A stretch of DNA of 36,827 nucleotides from Gammaproteobacteria bacterium (GTDB taxonomy: Bacteria > Pseudomonadota > Gammaproteobacteria > GCA-002705445 > GCA-002716945). The notes beneath the pieces are model-generated. The model made no database searches. It was not told the origin of the DNA and was given only the letters and a program-made list of their open reading frames with translations. The DNA lies in NCBI GenBank assembly GCA_030835925.1, contig JAURQW010000026.1, forward strand, positions 1 through 36,827, read 5' to 3'. Positions 1-8,221 of the stretch are shown here, piece after piece; position 1 is the stretch's first letter, and the number at the start of each line of letters is the position of its first letter. The translations under genes and the position numbers were made by a program.

Positions 1-63
1 AATATTAATGGCATTAATAAATATGCCAACAATAACTTATATACAACATGGAGTTTTACTGTA

Positions 64-465
64 ATGACTGATTGTTTATTTTGTAAAATACAACAGCCCG
101 GCTATGAAAAAGAAATTGTTGATCAAAACGAATTTTTTATAGCAACTAGAGACAGTTATCCTGTAACACCTCTACACACTCTTATAATCCCAAGACGATG
201 TTTTGCTTCTTATTTTGATATGAATAGTGACGAGCAAGCAGCAGTATTTAGTATCCTAAAAAGTCAGCGAGATCAAATTAGAGAGATCGATCCTACTGTG
301 ACAGGGTTTAATGTTGGAACCAATGATGGCAAGGATGGAGGGCAGTCTATTTTTCATCTACACATTCATTTATTCCCAAGGAGAAATGGTGATATTGAAA
401 ACCCAAGGGGTGGTGTCAGAGGCATTATTCCTTCAAAACAAAAGTATATACGTAAAAATGATTAA
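64..465 (+). CDS. HIT family hydrolase
   Basis: Small soluble protein of the histidine-triad superfamily, which hydrolyses or transfers nucleotidyl groups (for example Ap4A or AMP-lysine-type substrates). The 133-residue product carries the triad FHLHIHLFPR, with His98, His100 and His102; the middle or last histidine is the nucleophile in the family. A CLFCKI segment at residues 4-8 matches the N-terminal zinc-site pattern seen in many HIT proteins. Length is normal for the Hit/HinT group. The ATG at 64 follows GGAG about 10 bases upstream. The exact substrate cannot be told from sequence. The next gene is over 100 bases away on the same strand, so it is probably transcribed alone. Confidence 0.93.
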   Translation: MTDCLFCKIQQPGYEKEIVDQNEFFIATRDSYPVTPLHTLIIPRRCFASYFDMNSDEQAAVFSILKSQRDQIREIDPTVTGFNVGTNDGKDGGQSIFHLHIHLFPRRNGDIENPRGGVRGIIPSKQKYIRKND

Positions 466-578
466 CCAACTAATCTGATAGCATATAAGTAAAATACTGA
501 TTATTTATTATGAGTTTTCATCAAAATCAATCTTGTAAAAATGTTGATTAGCGTCATACTGAAAGAAGGAGGATACTT

Positions 579-647
579 ATGATAATATCTATTCTTGTTT
601 TTTTATTCTTAATCTGGTTATTTTGTTGTGCTTTTAAGGAGAAATAA
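579..647 (+). CDS. possible 22-residue membrane microprotein
   Basis: A short reading frame starting at ATG 579 behind a near-perfect Shine-Dalgarno AGGAGG (568-573) and ending at TAA 645-647. The predicted peptide is MIISILVFLFLIWLFCCAFK followed by EK: one hydrophobic segment of about 18 residues, two cysteines and a charged tail, like known bacterial single-pass microproteins. Its last codons contain the AAGGAG that serves as ribosome binding site for the next gene (start 650), so the two may be translationally coupled. No family is recognised. Alternatively it is only a leader that positions the ribosome binding site. Confidence 0.42.
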   Translation: MIISILVFLFLIWLFCCAFKEK

Positions 648-649
648 AA

Positions 650-1039
650 TTGAATGAAATAAGCTCAAAAAGAGTCATTGACTGGGATAATCAACTTAGG
701 AAAGAGAGAGATCTTAAAAATCAACTTGGGGACTCATGGTCATTAAGTCAGGTTAAAGAGCTCACAGGAAGCTTTAGAAGATTGACTGTAAAAGATAGAA
801 GTATTATTGGTAAAGGTGTTTTGGAACAATGTGAAGAATTTTATGTTAGTTTAGACGCTCTCGGCAAGAATGCTTACAGTCAAATATGTAAAAAGCGAAG
901 CGCTGCACACTTCTCTATTAATCGTGAAAATTCAAATTTAGATGACGACCCTGCTTATAAAGAATTTGCTAAATATGATAAAGAACTAGAAGAGTTTAAA
1001 AAAAATAATGGATGGGACAAATTTAATACTAAGGACTAA
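650..1039 (+). CDS. hypothetical protein
   Basis: I do not recognise this 129-residue protein. It is highly charged, Lys/Glu-rich at both ends and likely mostly helical, with no signal peptide or membrane segment, so probably cytoplasmic. Two cysteines sit near residues 61 and 80. The start is TTG at 650, supported by AAGGAG at 636-641 eight bases upstream; the overlapping ATG at 654 is out of frame. It lies 2 bases after the candidate microprotein and 3 bases before the next unknown gene, so these three are probably one small operon. Confidence 0.7.
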   Translation: MNEISSKRVIDWDNQLRKERDLKNQLGDSWSLSQVKELTGSFRRLTVKDRSIIGKGVLEQCEEFYVSLDALGKNAYSQICKKRSAAHFSINRENSNLDDDPAYKEFAKYDKELEEFKKNNGWDKFNTKD

Positions 1040-1042
1040 CTA

Positions 1043-1444
1043 ATGCGAGTTATATTTTTTTTTGTTTTAACATTTCTACCGATATCATCTATTTCTTATG
1101 CATCAACTTATGAACATAAAAGCTTTTTATGCAGCACGCAGAGTCATTCGGTAAAAGGTGGTTTTGTGTTTGTAAATAATATAGAGGTGATTAAATACAA
1201 TATACTTATTAGCAGTAATGGTAAAAACTTTATTAAAAAAACGTTACATTGTTATAAGACAATTGATGATAGAGTACTCATTTCATTAGATAGTTTAGTC
1301 AATGGTTGTGGTCAATATCACTCATATATTAACTCTAAGTCTTTAAGGTACAATGTTCCGTTTAAAGATAAAATATTATATGCGCAATGCAAATATTATG
1401 ATTCAAATCTAGAATCTAAGCTTAAGGAGTCAGTTAATAAATAA
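1043..1444 (+). CDS. hypothetical exported protein
   Basis: A 133-residue protein of unknown function with a clear N-terminal signal peptide: hydrophobic stretch at residues 3-17, then a likely signal peptidase I site after SYA (about residue 21). The mature part has four cysteines (near residues 30, 69, 89 and 116), which could form two disulfides in the periplasm. The ATG follows AAGGA at 1031-1035 with a 7-base gap, and the preceding gene ends only 3 bases upstream, so they are likely co-transcribed. No domain recognised. Confidence 0.7.
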   Translation: MRVIFFFVLTFLPISSISYASTYEHKSFLCSTQSHSVKGGFVFVNNIEVIKYNILISSNGKNFIKKTLHCYKTIDDRVLISLDSLVNGCGQYHSYINSKSLRYNVPFKDKILYAQCKYYDSNLESKLKESVNK

Positions 1445-1495
1445 TCTATCCATAACCATAGAAAATATAAATAATATCACAGACACTAAAGCATC

Positions 1496-1517
1496 TTCTA
1501 TTGGCGAGGCAATAGAA
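1496..1517. other. perfect stem-loop between convergent genes
   Basis: TTCTATTG (1496-1503) and CAATAGAA (1510-1517) are exact reverse complements around the 6-base loop GCGAGG. The stem lies in the 121-base gap between a rightward gene ending at 1444 and a leftward gene ending at 1566, where a bidirectional terminator would be expected. There is no T-run after it on either strand, so intrinsic termination is doubtful. Confidence 0.35.
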
Positions 1518-1565
1518 ACTTCATAATTCCAGATAGTCACTAGCCCATGGCATACATAAAAATGA

Positions 1566-2144
1566 CTATGTTTGCTCTATACATTTAGCATCATTATTTT
1601 TTACTGAATTAACATAGCTGCTGACTCTGAATATTTCTATATCTTCAGATAACTTGCTATTTCTAACTATGTCGCCTTCAAGCCATACCTTAATCTCATG
1701 ATTATTCAGAAGCACAGGTTTTCTATGATGAATTTCTTTAAACTTACTATTGGCCGTTTCGGTAATTACAGCACATCCATTGTCATTGTATATGCCAGCA
1801 ATATGTATAATCTTATTCCTATTCGTATGATAATAGGGTACTTTTTTATTCTCTCTTCTTTCCCAGTCAAACCATCTCTTCCATTCATACCAACCGTCTG
1901 TTAAAAAAACACATCTTCTTGACTCTTTAAAAGATGGCTTCTCATTTAAAGTTTCAATTCTTGCGTTAATTATATTCATAGGCTTTTTTGCCCAACTAGG
2001 GGAATATGACCATTTCATTATAATTGGACCGCTAGCTAAGACAAGAACATCAGAAGATGGAGATATATTGTAATTAGGCACGATATCTAGATCATAAAGC
2101 TCTTTTATTTGTTTCTTATTTTTTAGTGTAAATCTACCGCACAT
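1566..2144 (-). CDS. yedK: SRAP domain protein (YedK/HMCES family)
   Basis: SOS-response-associated peptidase family protein; members crosslink to abasic sites in single-stranded DNA through an N-terminal cysteine and so shield them. The sequence begins MCGRFTL, giving Cys2 after Met removal. The other conserved sites are visible: Asn60 in INARIE, Glu87 in GWYEWKR, and His140 in HHRKPVLL. At 192 residues it is somewhat shorter than E. coli YedK (about 220), mostly at the C-terminus. It is convergent with the unknown gene upstream and divergent from the radical SAM gene, so it stands alone. I see no LexA box in the short upstream region. Confidence 0.92.
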   Translation of the reverse strand: MCGRFTLKNKKQIKELYDLDIVPNYNISPSSDVLVLASGPIIMKWSYSPSWAKKPMNIINARIETLNEKPSFKESRRCVFLTDGWYEWKRWFDWERRENKKVPYYHTNRNKIIHIAGIYNDNGCAVITETANSKFKEIHHRKPVLLNNHEIKVWLEGDIVRNSKLSEDIEIFRVSSYVNSVKNNDAKCIEQT

Positions 2145-2221
2145 TTGATTTTCTTAGGTTAATGACATAGACATATATAAATAAATATTGTTACAATCAT
2201 TGTAGTATTGGAGTGCATATA

Positions 2222-3220
2222 ATGATAGAGCTAAAAAATAATATTTCTAGGTTTTTTAAAAATATATTATTTAATATTATGCGAAAGCGCAAAGAGGTCT
2301 TTCCGAAAATATTATCAATTGAATTTACTAGCGCCTGTAATGCTAAATGTATCATGTGTCCACAGCCTGACATGGAACGAAAAAAAGAAAACATGTCTCC
2401 TGAAATCTTAGATAAAATTATACAATCATGCAAAGGCAAACCATTAAAAAAAATTAACTTATTTTGGATGGGAGATTCAACCGTTGATAAAAAAATGATT
2501 GAAAAGATACGTATAATCAGAAAGGAACTACCAAAAGTAAAACTTTATTTATCAACAAATGCTCAACTACTAGGAGAAGAACGTTCAAGAATATTATTGG
2601 ATGAAGACTTGTTGGATGTTATTAATTTTGATATTGATGGGTTAACCAAATCAACGTTTGAAGGAATAAGAGTTAGGCTAGATTTTGATGTTGTTACTAC
2701 TAATGTTAAATACTTTTTAAATTATAAAAAATCACTAAATAAAACTAAGCCAGAAACAAGAGTCACTATTATTGATATGAAACCTACTAAAGATGAAGTC
2801 GCAGAATTTGTTGAATATTGGAGCCCGCTTGCAGATAAAGTAGATATTAATCACTATAATACTTGGGGTGGGACACAAGATGAACTTAACTATGATGATT
2901 CTCATAAAGATTCAAAACATCAAGATAAGCTTAAAGAAAGCCAAAATGAAAAATTTGATTTTGCTTGCACACATCCTTGGGAAGAGATGGTAATTGGAGC
3001 AGACGGTAGAGTTGGGCTTTGTTGTTTAGATCATGAGTTGAGCGAGCAAGTAGGAGATGTTAAATCGCATACTTTGCAACAAATCTGGCAAGGTGAAATC
3101 ATAAATGAATATCGATCTAAACAATTAAAACTTGACTACCATTCAATAGGTAGTTGTAAAGATTGTAATGCACATACATATCAAAAAAATAAACTTTGGG
3201 CAAGATTACAAAAGGCCTAG
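2222..3220 (+). CDS. radical SAM/SPASM domain protein
   Basis: Radical S-adenosylmethionine enzyme of unknown substrate. The CNAKCIMC motif (Cys39, Cys43, Cys46) binds the [4Fe-4S] cluster that cleaves SAM. A C-terminal SPASM-type region holds further cysteines in FACTHPW, GLCCLDH and CKDCNAH, which would bind auxiliary clusters. SPASM enzymes modify peptides, proteins or sugars. The length (332 residues) fits the stand-alone class. I prefer ATG 2222 because GGAG at 2210-2213 lies 8 bases before it; the in-frame GTG 2213 overlaps that site. No peptide substrate gene is obvious nearby. The aldolase-dehydrogenase starts 61 bases downstream on the same strand, and any functional link is open. 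Confidence 0.88.
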   Translation: MIELKNNISRFFKNILFNIMRKRKEVFPKILSIEFTSACNAKCIMCPQPDMERKKENMSPEILDKIIQSCKGKPLKKINLFWMGDSTVDKKMIEKIRIIRKELPKVKLYLSTNAQLLGEERSRILLDEDLLDVINFDIDGLTKSTFEGIRVRLDFDVVTTNVKYFLNYKKSLNKTKPETRVTIIDMKPTKDEVAEFVEYWSPLADKVDINHYNTWGGTQDELNYDDSHKDSKHQDKLKESQNEKFDFACTHPWEEMVIGADGRVGLCCLDHELSEQVGDVKSHTLQQIWQGEIINEYRSKQLKLDYHSIGSCKDCNAHTYQKNKLWARLQKA

Positions 3221-3281
3221 CATCATATCTCTTTTATAATAACTTCTTTTAAGGTAAAGTAGAGTTTTCGAAGGACATGCT

Positions 3282-5312
3282 ATGAAAAATAACTGGTCAG
3301 AACATGAATCAGAACAATTTATAAAAAAATATACGGCTAGAGGACACACAGAAGCGCTTGCTCTGAGAGTATATACGACTCAACTATTAGGCAAAAATCC
3401 AAAACTAGTTCTTCATGGCGGTGGCAATAGCTCTGTAAAAACTGAAGTAAAAGACATTGATTCTAAAACTTATAAAGTTCTATGTGTTAAAGGTAGTGGT
3501 TGGGATATGGGCGATATTGAGCCGGAAGGTCTGCCAGCTGTTAAGTTGGATCCTTTGTTGAGCATGATAAATAAAAAAAAGTTGTCTGATGAAGATATGG
3601 TAAATTTTCAAAAAAGAAATTTACTTAATATTAAGTCCCCAAACCCTTCTGTTGAAACTTTTTTACATGCTTTTTTGCCACATAAGTTCGTTGATCATAC
3701 TCATGCTGATGCAATTCTAGATATTACAAATCGGCCAGATGGCTTGAAGCAGTGTAAAAAAATATTTGACCAAAAAGTTGGTTATGTGCCATATATTATG
3801 CCTGGTTTTTTGTTAGCAAAAAAAGTATATGAAACTTATCTGGAAAACCCAGATGTAAATTGCTTAATCCTATTAAATCATGGGATTTTTACATTTAGTA
3901 ATAGCGCAAAAGAATCTTATGATCTAATGATAAAAAATGTGACTATTGCTGAATCAGCTATAAGAAAAATGAAAAACAAAAAGCTCAGACAAATTAAGCC
4001 TTTTAAAAATACTTTGAGGCCTGCTGATATTGCCCCTGTTCTTAGAGGACTTCTCACAGATAAAAAGAAAAATGATTCATTTGTTATAAATTATAGAATT
4101 AATAAAGACATTAAATATTTTATGAATGGTATAGATGTAAAAAAATATTCAAAACGCGGTACAGTCACGCCGGATCATGTTATAAGAATTAAGCCTTACC
4201 CGCTCATTATTGATATTGACTCAAAAGATGATCTAACTAGCTTTTCAAAAAAAGCTGATATTGAATTAAAAAAATATAAGACTAGTTACATCAGTTATTT
4301 TAAAAAAAATAGCAAAGGCAAGGGATTAACTATGTTAGACCCATTTCCAAGAGTAATTTATGTAACGGGAATTGGGATGTTTAGTGTGGGCACTAATTAT
4401 AGTGCTGCATTGATAGCAGGAGACGTAGCTGAAACAAATGCAAGGGTCATCACATCTGTGGAAGAAACATCAACTTTTAAGACTATTAAAGAAAAAGATA
4501 TATTTGACATTGAGTACTGGTCATTAGAACAAGCTAAGATAAATAAAAGCAAAAAAACCCTACAAGGCAAGATAGTAGTGATAACTGGAAGTCTTGGTAC
4601 TATAGGGTTTGAAACTTATAAGTTGTTTAAAGCTCAGGGCGCAGAAGTAGTTTTATTAGATAATAATGAAAGTAAAATTAAGAAAATACAATCATCAATT
4701 CCAGATTTATGTTTACATGCAGATGTAACAAGCAGATCAAGTATTCAAAAGGCCTTTAAGATTATATGTCAGAGATTTGGGGGAATTGACATCTTAATTT
4801 CTAATGCTGGTTCTATTTATGATGGCCCCATAGCTGATGTTTCAGATAATGAACTTAAAAAATCATTTGATGATAATTTTTTCTCTCACCAAATATGTGC
4901 TTCTGAGGCTGTAAAAATATTTCTTTCACAAAAATCTAAAGGTTGTTTGCTTTTTAATATTTCTAAACAATCAGTGAACCCTGGGCTAAACTTTGGGTCA
5001 TATGGATTACCTAAAACTGCACTACTTGGATTATGTAAGCAGTATGCGCTCGATTATGGTAAGTATGGTATTAGATCAAACGGAGTTAATGCTGATAGAA
5101 TTAAAAGCGGAATACTTAATACTTCAATGATTAATAGTAGAGCAAAAGCTAGAAAAGTAACTATGAAAGATTATATGAAAGGCAATTTATTATTAAATGA
5201 AGTAACAGCGTACGACGTAGCAATGGCTTTTTTCCACCTAGCAGTTTCTAAAAAATCAACAGGAGCAGTTTTAACTGTTGATGGTGGCAATATTGCTGCA
5301 TCAATGAGATAG
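3282..5312 (+). CDS. bifunctional class II aldolase / short-chain dehydrogenase
   Basis: Fusion of a zinc-dependent class II aldolase with an NAD(P)-dependent short-chain dehydrogenase (676 residues). The aldolase half shows HGGGNSSVKTE (45-55) for phosphate binding, Glu125 in SVETFLHAF, the metal histidines in DHTHAD (139, 141) and His200 in LLNHGIF. The dehydrogenase half shows a dinucleotide motif TGSLGTIG (435-442, with Thr where many relatives have Gly), NAG at 508-510, Ser561, and the catalytic YGLPK pair Tyr574/Lys578. Databases usually call such fusions rhamnulose-1-phosphate aldolase/dehydrogenase. No rhamnose genes are present; instead it ends 2 bases from mtnA, tail to tail. Aldol cleavage of 5-methylthioribulose-1-phosphate followed by oxidation or reduction of the aldehyde is therefore an attractive inference. 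Confidence 0.9.
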   Translation: MKNNWSEHESEQFIKKYTARGHTEALALRVYTTQLLGKNPKLVLHGGGNSSVKTEVKDIDSKTYKVLCVKGSGWDMGDIEPEGLPAVKLDPLLSMINKKKLSDEDMVNFQKRNLLNIKSPNPSVETFLHAFLPHKFVDHTHADAILDITNRPDGLKQCKKIFDQKVGYVPYIMPGFLLAKKVYETYLENPDVNCLILLNHGIFTFSNSAKESYDLMIKNVTIAESAIRKMKNKKLRQIKPFKNTLRPADIAPVLRGLLTDKKKNDSFVINYRINKDIKYFMNGIDVKKYSKRGTVTPDHVIRIKPYPLIIDIDSKDDLTSFSKKADIELKKYKTSYISYFKKNSKGKGLTMLDPFPRVIYVTGIGMFSVGTNYSAALIAGDVAETNARVITSVEETSTFKTIKEKDIFDIEYWSLEQAKINKSKKTLQGKIVVITGSLGTIGFETYKLFKAQGAEVVLLDNNESKIKKIQSSIPDLCLHADVTSRSSIQKAFKIICQRFGGIDILISNAGSIYDGPIADVSDNELKKSFDDNFFSHQICASEAVKIFLSQKSKGCLLFNISKQSVNPGLNFGSYGLPKTALLGLCKQYALDYGKYGIRSNGVNADRIKSGILNTSMINSRAKARKVTMKDYMKGNLLLNEVTAYDVAMAFFHLAVSKKSTGAVLTVDGGNIAASMR

Positions 5313-5314
5313 TC

Positions 5315-6403
5315 TCACTTTTTACTAGTCGAATGATAATTTGACAAACCTTCAGCTGAACTCTCAAAAATTCCTTTCTCTGTTATGAGTTTGGTTATTA
5401 ATCTTCCAGGTGTAACATCAAAAGCAGGATTCAGGGCAGTGCAGTCTTTGGGAAAAATTCTTATTCTTTTTAATACATTACTGTCATCTATGCCAACGAC
5501 GTGAGTCAGTTCATCTGGTGCTCGATACTCAATCATATTTTTAGAAACTTTATCATTTTTAGAATCTATTGTGGTTCCAGGAAGGGCTACATAAAATGGA
5601 ATATTGTTATCAAAAGCAGCTAATGCTTTTAAGTATGTGCCAATCTTATTTATCACATCACCGTTCGCTAATACCCTATCTGTGCCTGTAATGCACATAT
5701 CAACCTCGCCCTGTCTCATTAATAATCCGCCAGCATTATCTGAAATTATAGTATTTGGTACACCCTCATTTGTTAGCTCATAGGAAGTCAGAGAAGCACC
5801 TTGATTTCTTGGACGTGTTTCATCGACCCAAACATGGATTTTAATACCATCTTTTAGGGCATGATAAATTGGAGATGTGGCTGTACCCCAATCAATAGTA
5901 GCTAACCATCCTGCATTACAATGTGTAAGTATATTTACCTTTTCTATATCATTTTTTTGTATGTATTCTGAAATGATCTTTTTTCCATATAGGCCTATTA
6001 GTCGACAGCATTCTTCATCTTCAAGACAAATATTTTTTGCTATCTCTAGAGACGCTTCGTAACGATCCTTTTTTTGTAAACTATTGAGTTTATCATTCAT
6101 TATAGTTACTGATGATTTAAGGTTAACAGCTGTTGGTCTAGTGGCAATTAACCTTTTAGAAGATTCTATTAGATTTTTATCTGATGGATCATCTTTCATT
6201 GCTAAAACTATTCCAAATGCTGCAGCCCCTCCAATCAATGGCGCGCCTCTTACTTGCATTGTTTTAATAGCAGTGATTATATCTTCTAGTTTATATAAAG
6301 ATATAATATCTAATGAATGAGGTAATTTTGTTTGATCTATAATTCCAACTGATTTGTCTTCATTAAACCAAATTGTTTTATAACTTTTATTATCAATCCT
6401 CAT
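5315..6403 (-). CDS. mtnA: methylthioribose-1-phosphate isomerase
   Basis: Converts 5-methylthioribose-1-phosphate to 5-methylthioribulose-1-phosphate in methionine salvage. Hallmarks are RGAPLIGGAAAFG, the catalytic cysteine region THCNAGWLAT, and GTDRVLANGDVINKIGTY with the catalytic aspartate. Length from this start (362 residues) is typical. I chose ATG 6403, giving MRIDNKSYKTIW, which resembles family N-termini; the in-frame TTG at 6430 would add nine unusual residues and a larger overlap. The gene overlaps the end of mtnP by 11 bases and is last in the leftward operon SHOCT-apt-mtnP-mtnA. No mtnB, mtnC or mtnD is visible downstream; the neighbour is the aldolase-dehydrogenase fusion. 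Confidence 0.95.
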   Translation of the reverse strand: MRIDNKSYKTIWFNEDKSVGIIDQTKLPHSLDIISLYKLEDIITAIKTMQVRGAPLIGGAAAFGIVLAMKDDPSDKNLIESSKRLIATRPTAVNLKSSVTIMNDKLNSLQKKDRYEASLEIAKNICLEDEECCRLIGLYGKKIISEYIQKNDIEKVNILTHCNAGWLATIDWGTATSPIYHALKDGIKIHVWVDETRPRNQGASLTSYELTNEGVPNTIISDNAGGLLMRQGEVDMCITGTDRVLANGDVINKIGTYLKALAAFDNNIPFYVALPGTTIDSKNDKVSKNMIEYRAPDELTHVVGIDDSNVLKRIRIFPKDCTALNPAFDVTPGRLITKLITEKGIFESSAEGLSNYHSTSKK

Positions 6404-7274
6404 TTTTTGAAAATAAAACTCTACCAGCAATTGTTTTTAACTTATTTTTAGTTTTTTCTGTCATTTTATCTGGCGCTGTAATTATTGCAGTATCTAGACA
6501 TGTATGTGTATCATCATTCTCATTTACTATGAACTCAAAATTATTAATAATATCTTTGATCATACTTCTAGCTTTCCCAGCATTATCTTGTAATACTTTT
6601 ATAATCATATCAATGTCAACATGATCATGACTAGGATGCCAGCAATCAAAATCTGTTACCATTGCAACAGTGCAATATCTAATCTCTGCTTCTTTTGCAA
6701 GTTTAGCTTCAGGCATATTTGTCATGCCAATTACATCAACACCCCATGACTTATAAAGATTTGATTCAGCTTTGCTCGAAAACTGCGGCCCTTCCATCGC
6801 TAAGTAAATGCCTCCTGATTGGTAGTCAACTTTAAGGCGATCAAGCGCTGAACCACAAAGTCTTATAAGATCATTGCTAGTAGGTTGAGCCATAGATACA
6901 TGAGCAACAATCTCTTCATCAAAGAATGTATTAGTTCGCGTATAAGTTCTGTCTATAAACTGGTCAATTAAAACAAATTTGCCCGGCGGCAATTCTTCTT
7001 TTAAAGAACCTACGGCTGAAACTGAAATGATATCGGTAACACCCTTTTGTTTAAGAGCATCTATATTAGCCCTAAAATTTATATTAGATGGTGAAACAGT
7101 ATGACCCCTGCCATGTCTTGGCATAAAATATACTTCTTGATCATTAAACTTGAGATTTAATATTTGATCAGAAGGATTACCCCATGGTGTTTTGATAGTT
7201 TCCCACGATGATTCAGAAAATCCATCAATTTCATATAAACCACTTCCTCCAATTATGCCTAGTTTTTTTTTCAA
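6393..7274 (-). CDS. mtnP: S-methyl-5'-thioadenosine phosphorylase
   Basis: Phosphorolyses 5'-methylthioadenosine, the by-product of polyamine synthesis, to adenine and 5-methylthioribose-1-phosphate. The protein starts with the phosphate loop GIIGGSGLYEIDG and contains RHGRGHTVSPS, AMEGPQFSSKAES and GMTNMPEAKLAKEAE, all diagnostic of the MTAP branch of the PNP/MTAP family. The DFDCWHPSHDHVD segment includes the base-binding aspartates. It is 293 residues, normal length. It begins 2 bases after apt, which salvages the adenine, and overlaps mtnA, which takes the sugar phosphate, so the operon covers both products. Confidence 0.95.
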   Translation of the reverse strand: MKKKLGIIGGSGLYEIDGFSESSWETIKTPWGNPSDQILNLKFNDQEVYFMPRHGRGHTVSPSNINFRANIDALKQKGVTDIISVSAVGSLKEELPPGKFVLIDQFIDRTYTRTNTFFDEEIVAHVSMAQPTSNDLIRLCGSALDRLKVDYQSGGIYLAMEGPQFSSKAESNLYKSWGVDVIGMTNMPEAKLAKEAEIRYCTVAMVTDFDCWHPSHDHVDIDMIIKVLQDNAGKARSMIKDIINNFEFIVNENDDTHTCLDTAIITAPDKMTEKTKNKLKTIAGRVLFSKNED

Positions 7275-7276
7275 TT

Positions 7277-7819
7277 TTAACCTTCTGCTTTCATAATACT
7301 AAAAACTTTATACCCTTTATTTTCAAGGATACTCGCTCCATTCAAATTATAAAGATCAATAACAAACATGAAGCTGATCCCTTTTAATGACATGTTTTCA
7401 ACTAATTTAGCTGCGGCAATAGCCGTACCACCAGTTGCAATCAAATCATCAACTATTAAAATCTTATCCCTTTTTAAAATACTATTTTTTTGTAGTTCTA
7501 CTTGGTCAAAGCCATATTCCAGCTTATATTTCTTTTTATACACAGGGCCAGGGAGCTTCCCTTTTTTTCTAATAGGTATAAATGGAATTTTATTCTTATT
7601 AGATACAATTGATCCAAAAATAAATCCTCTAGCATCTATTCCAACAATCTTTGTTATTTTTTCTTTTTTAACTATTTTACTAATTTCATCTACAATCTTT
7701 TTTAGTAAATGTGGTTTCCCAATTAATGAAAATATATCTTGAAACATAATACCTTTTTTCGGAAAATCAGGTATCACCCTTATGTTTTTTTTAAGTAGAT
7801 TTTCTAATTCATTTTTCAT
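7277..7819 (-). CDS. apt: adenine phosphoribosyltransferase
   Basis: Makes AMP from adenine and PRPP. The type I PRTase signature ILIVDDLIATGGTA is present with the two acidic residues that hold PRPP-Mg. Upstream segments IPDFPKKGIMFQDI and VGIDARGFIFG are characteristic of bacterial Apt. Length is 180 residues, as expected. It sits 4 bases after the SHOCT-like gene and 2 bases before mtnP, so it most likely recycles the adenine released by MtnP. Confidence 0.96.
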   Translation of the reverse strand: MKNELENLLKKNIRVIPDFPKKGIMFQDIFSLIGKPHLLKKIVDEISKIVKKEKITKIVGIDARGFIFGSIVSNKNKIPFIPIRKKGKLPGPVYKKKYKLEYGFDQVELQKNSILKRDKILIVDDLIATGGTAIAAAKLVENMSLKGISFMFVIDLYNLNGASILENKGYKVFSIMKAEG

Positions 7820-7823
7820 TAAT

Positions 7824-8129
7824 TTATTTCAACTTATCTAGTAATAACTTTTTTTTGTCATTAAATTCAATTTCTGTCAAAATTCCCTCATCTTTTAAAT
7901 TTGATAGCATCCTAATTTGCTTAATTATATCTTCATTGCCGCCTTCTGAAAAACCATAATCAAAGTCTCCTTTCAGTAATCGACTAACAAAAGAATTTTC
8001 TTTCTCATCTAATGTTTTTTTTGAGATATTCATTTTATTATTTGCGTTTGGTCTAGAGACAGTATCTGTCTTAGCAAACTGAGGCAGAGCAAAAACTAAA
8101 ATAAATACAAATATTAAAAATTTAAACAT
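7824..8129 (-). CDS. small exported protein with SHOCT-like C-terminus
   Basis: A 101-residue protein that begins with a hydrophobic signal peptide (residues 2-17, cleavage likely near AKT) and a short disordered linker. The C-terminal 35 residues, IRMLSNLKDEGILTEIEF then a Lys-rich helix, match the SHOCT motif pattern of a helical hairpin that ends many membrane-associated or exported proteins. Function is unknown. It is the first gene of the leftward apt-mtnP-mtnA operon, 4 bases before apt, but the shared transcription need not mean a shared role. Confidence 0.72.
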   Translation of the reverse strand: MFKFLIFVFILVFALPQFAKTDTVSRPNANNKMNISKKTLDEKENSFVSRLLKGDFDYGFSEGGNEDIIKQIRMLSNLKDEGILTEIEFNDKKKLLLDKLK

Positions 8130-8221
8130 TTTTCAAAAGACCCTAAGAATAATTATCATTATTATATTATATTATTTATTAGATAAATTTACTATTTAAA
8201 TAGATGTTGTTATCATGGACT

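Noticed and set aside
9-30. TGGCAT...ATGCCA inverted repeat before the HIT gene
   Set aside because: Only six pairs around an AT-only loop, with no T-run and no second copy; too weak to call.
6404-6430. Upstream TTG start for mtnA
   Set aside because: It would add nine residues unlike the family N-terminus and enlarge the overlap with mtnP; ATG 6403 fits better.
5877-6624. Three plus-strand frames over mtnA and mtnP
   Set aside because: They are shadows of two enzymes with intact catalytic motifs.
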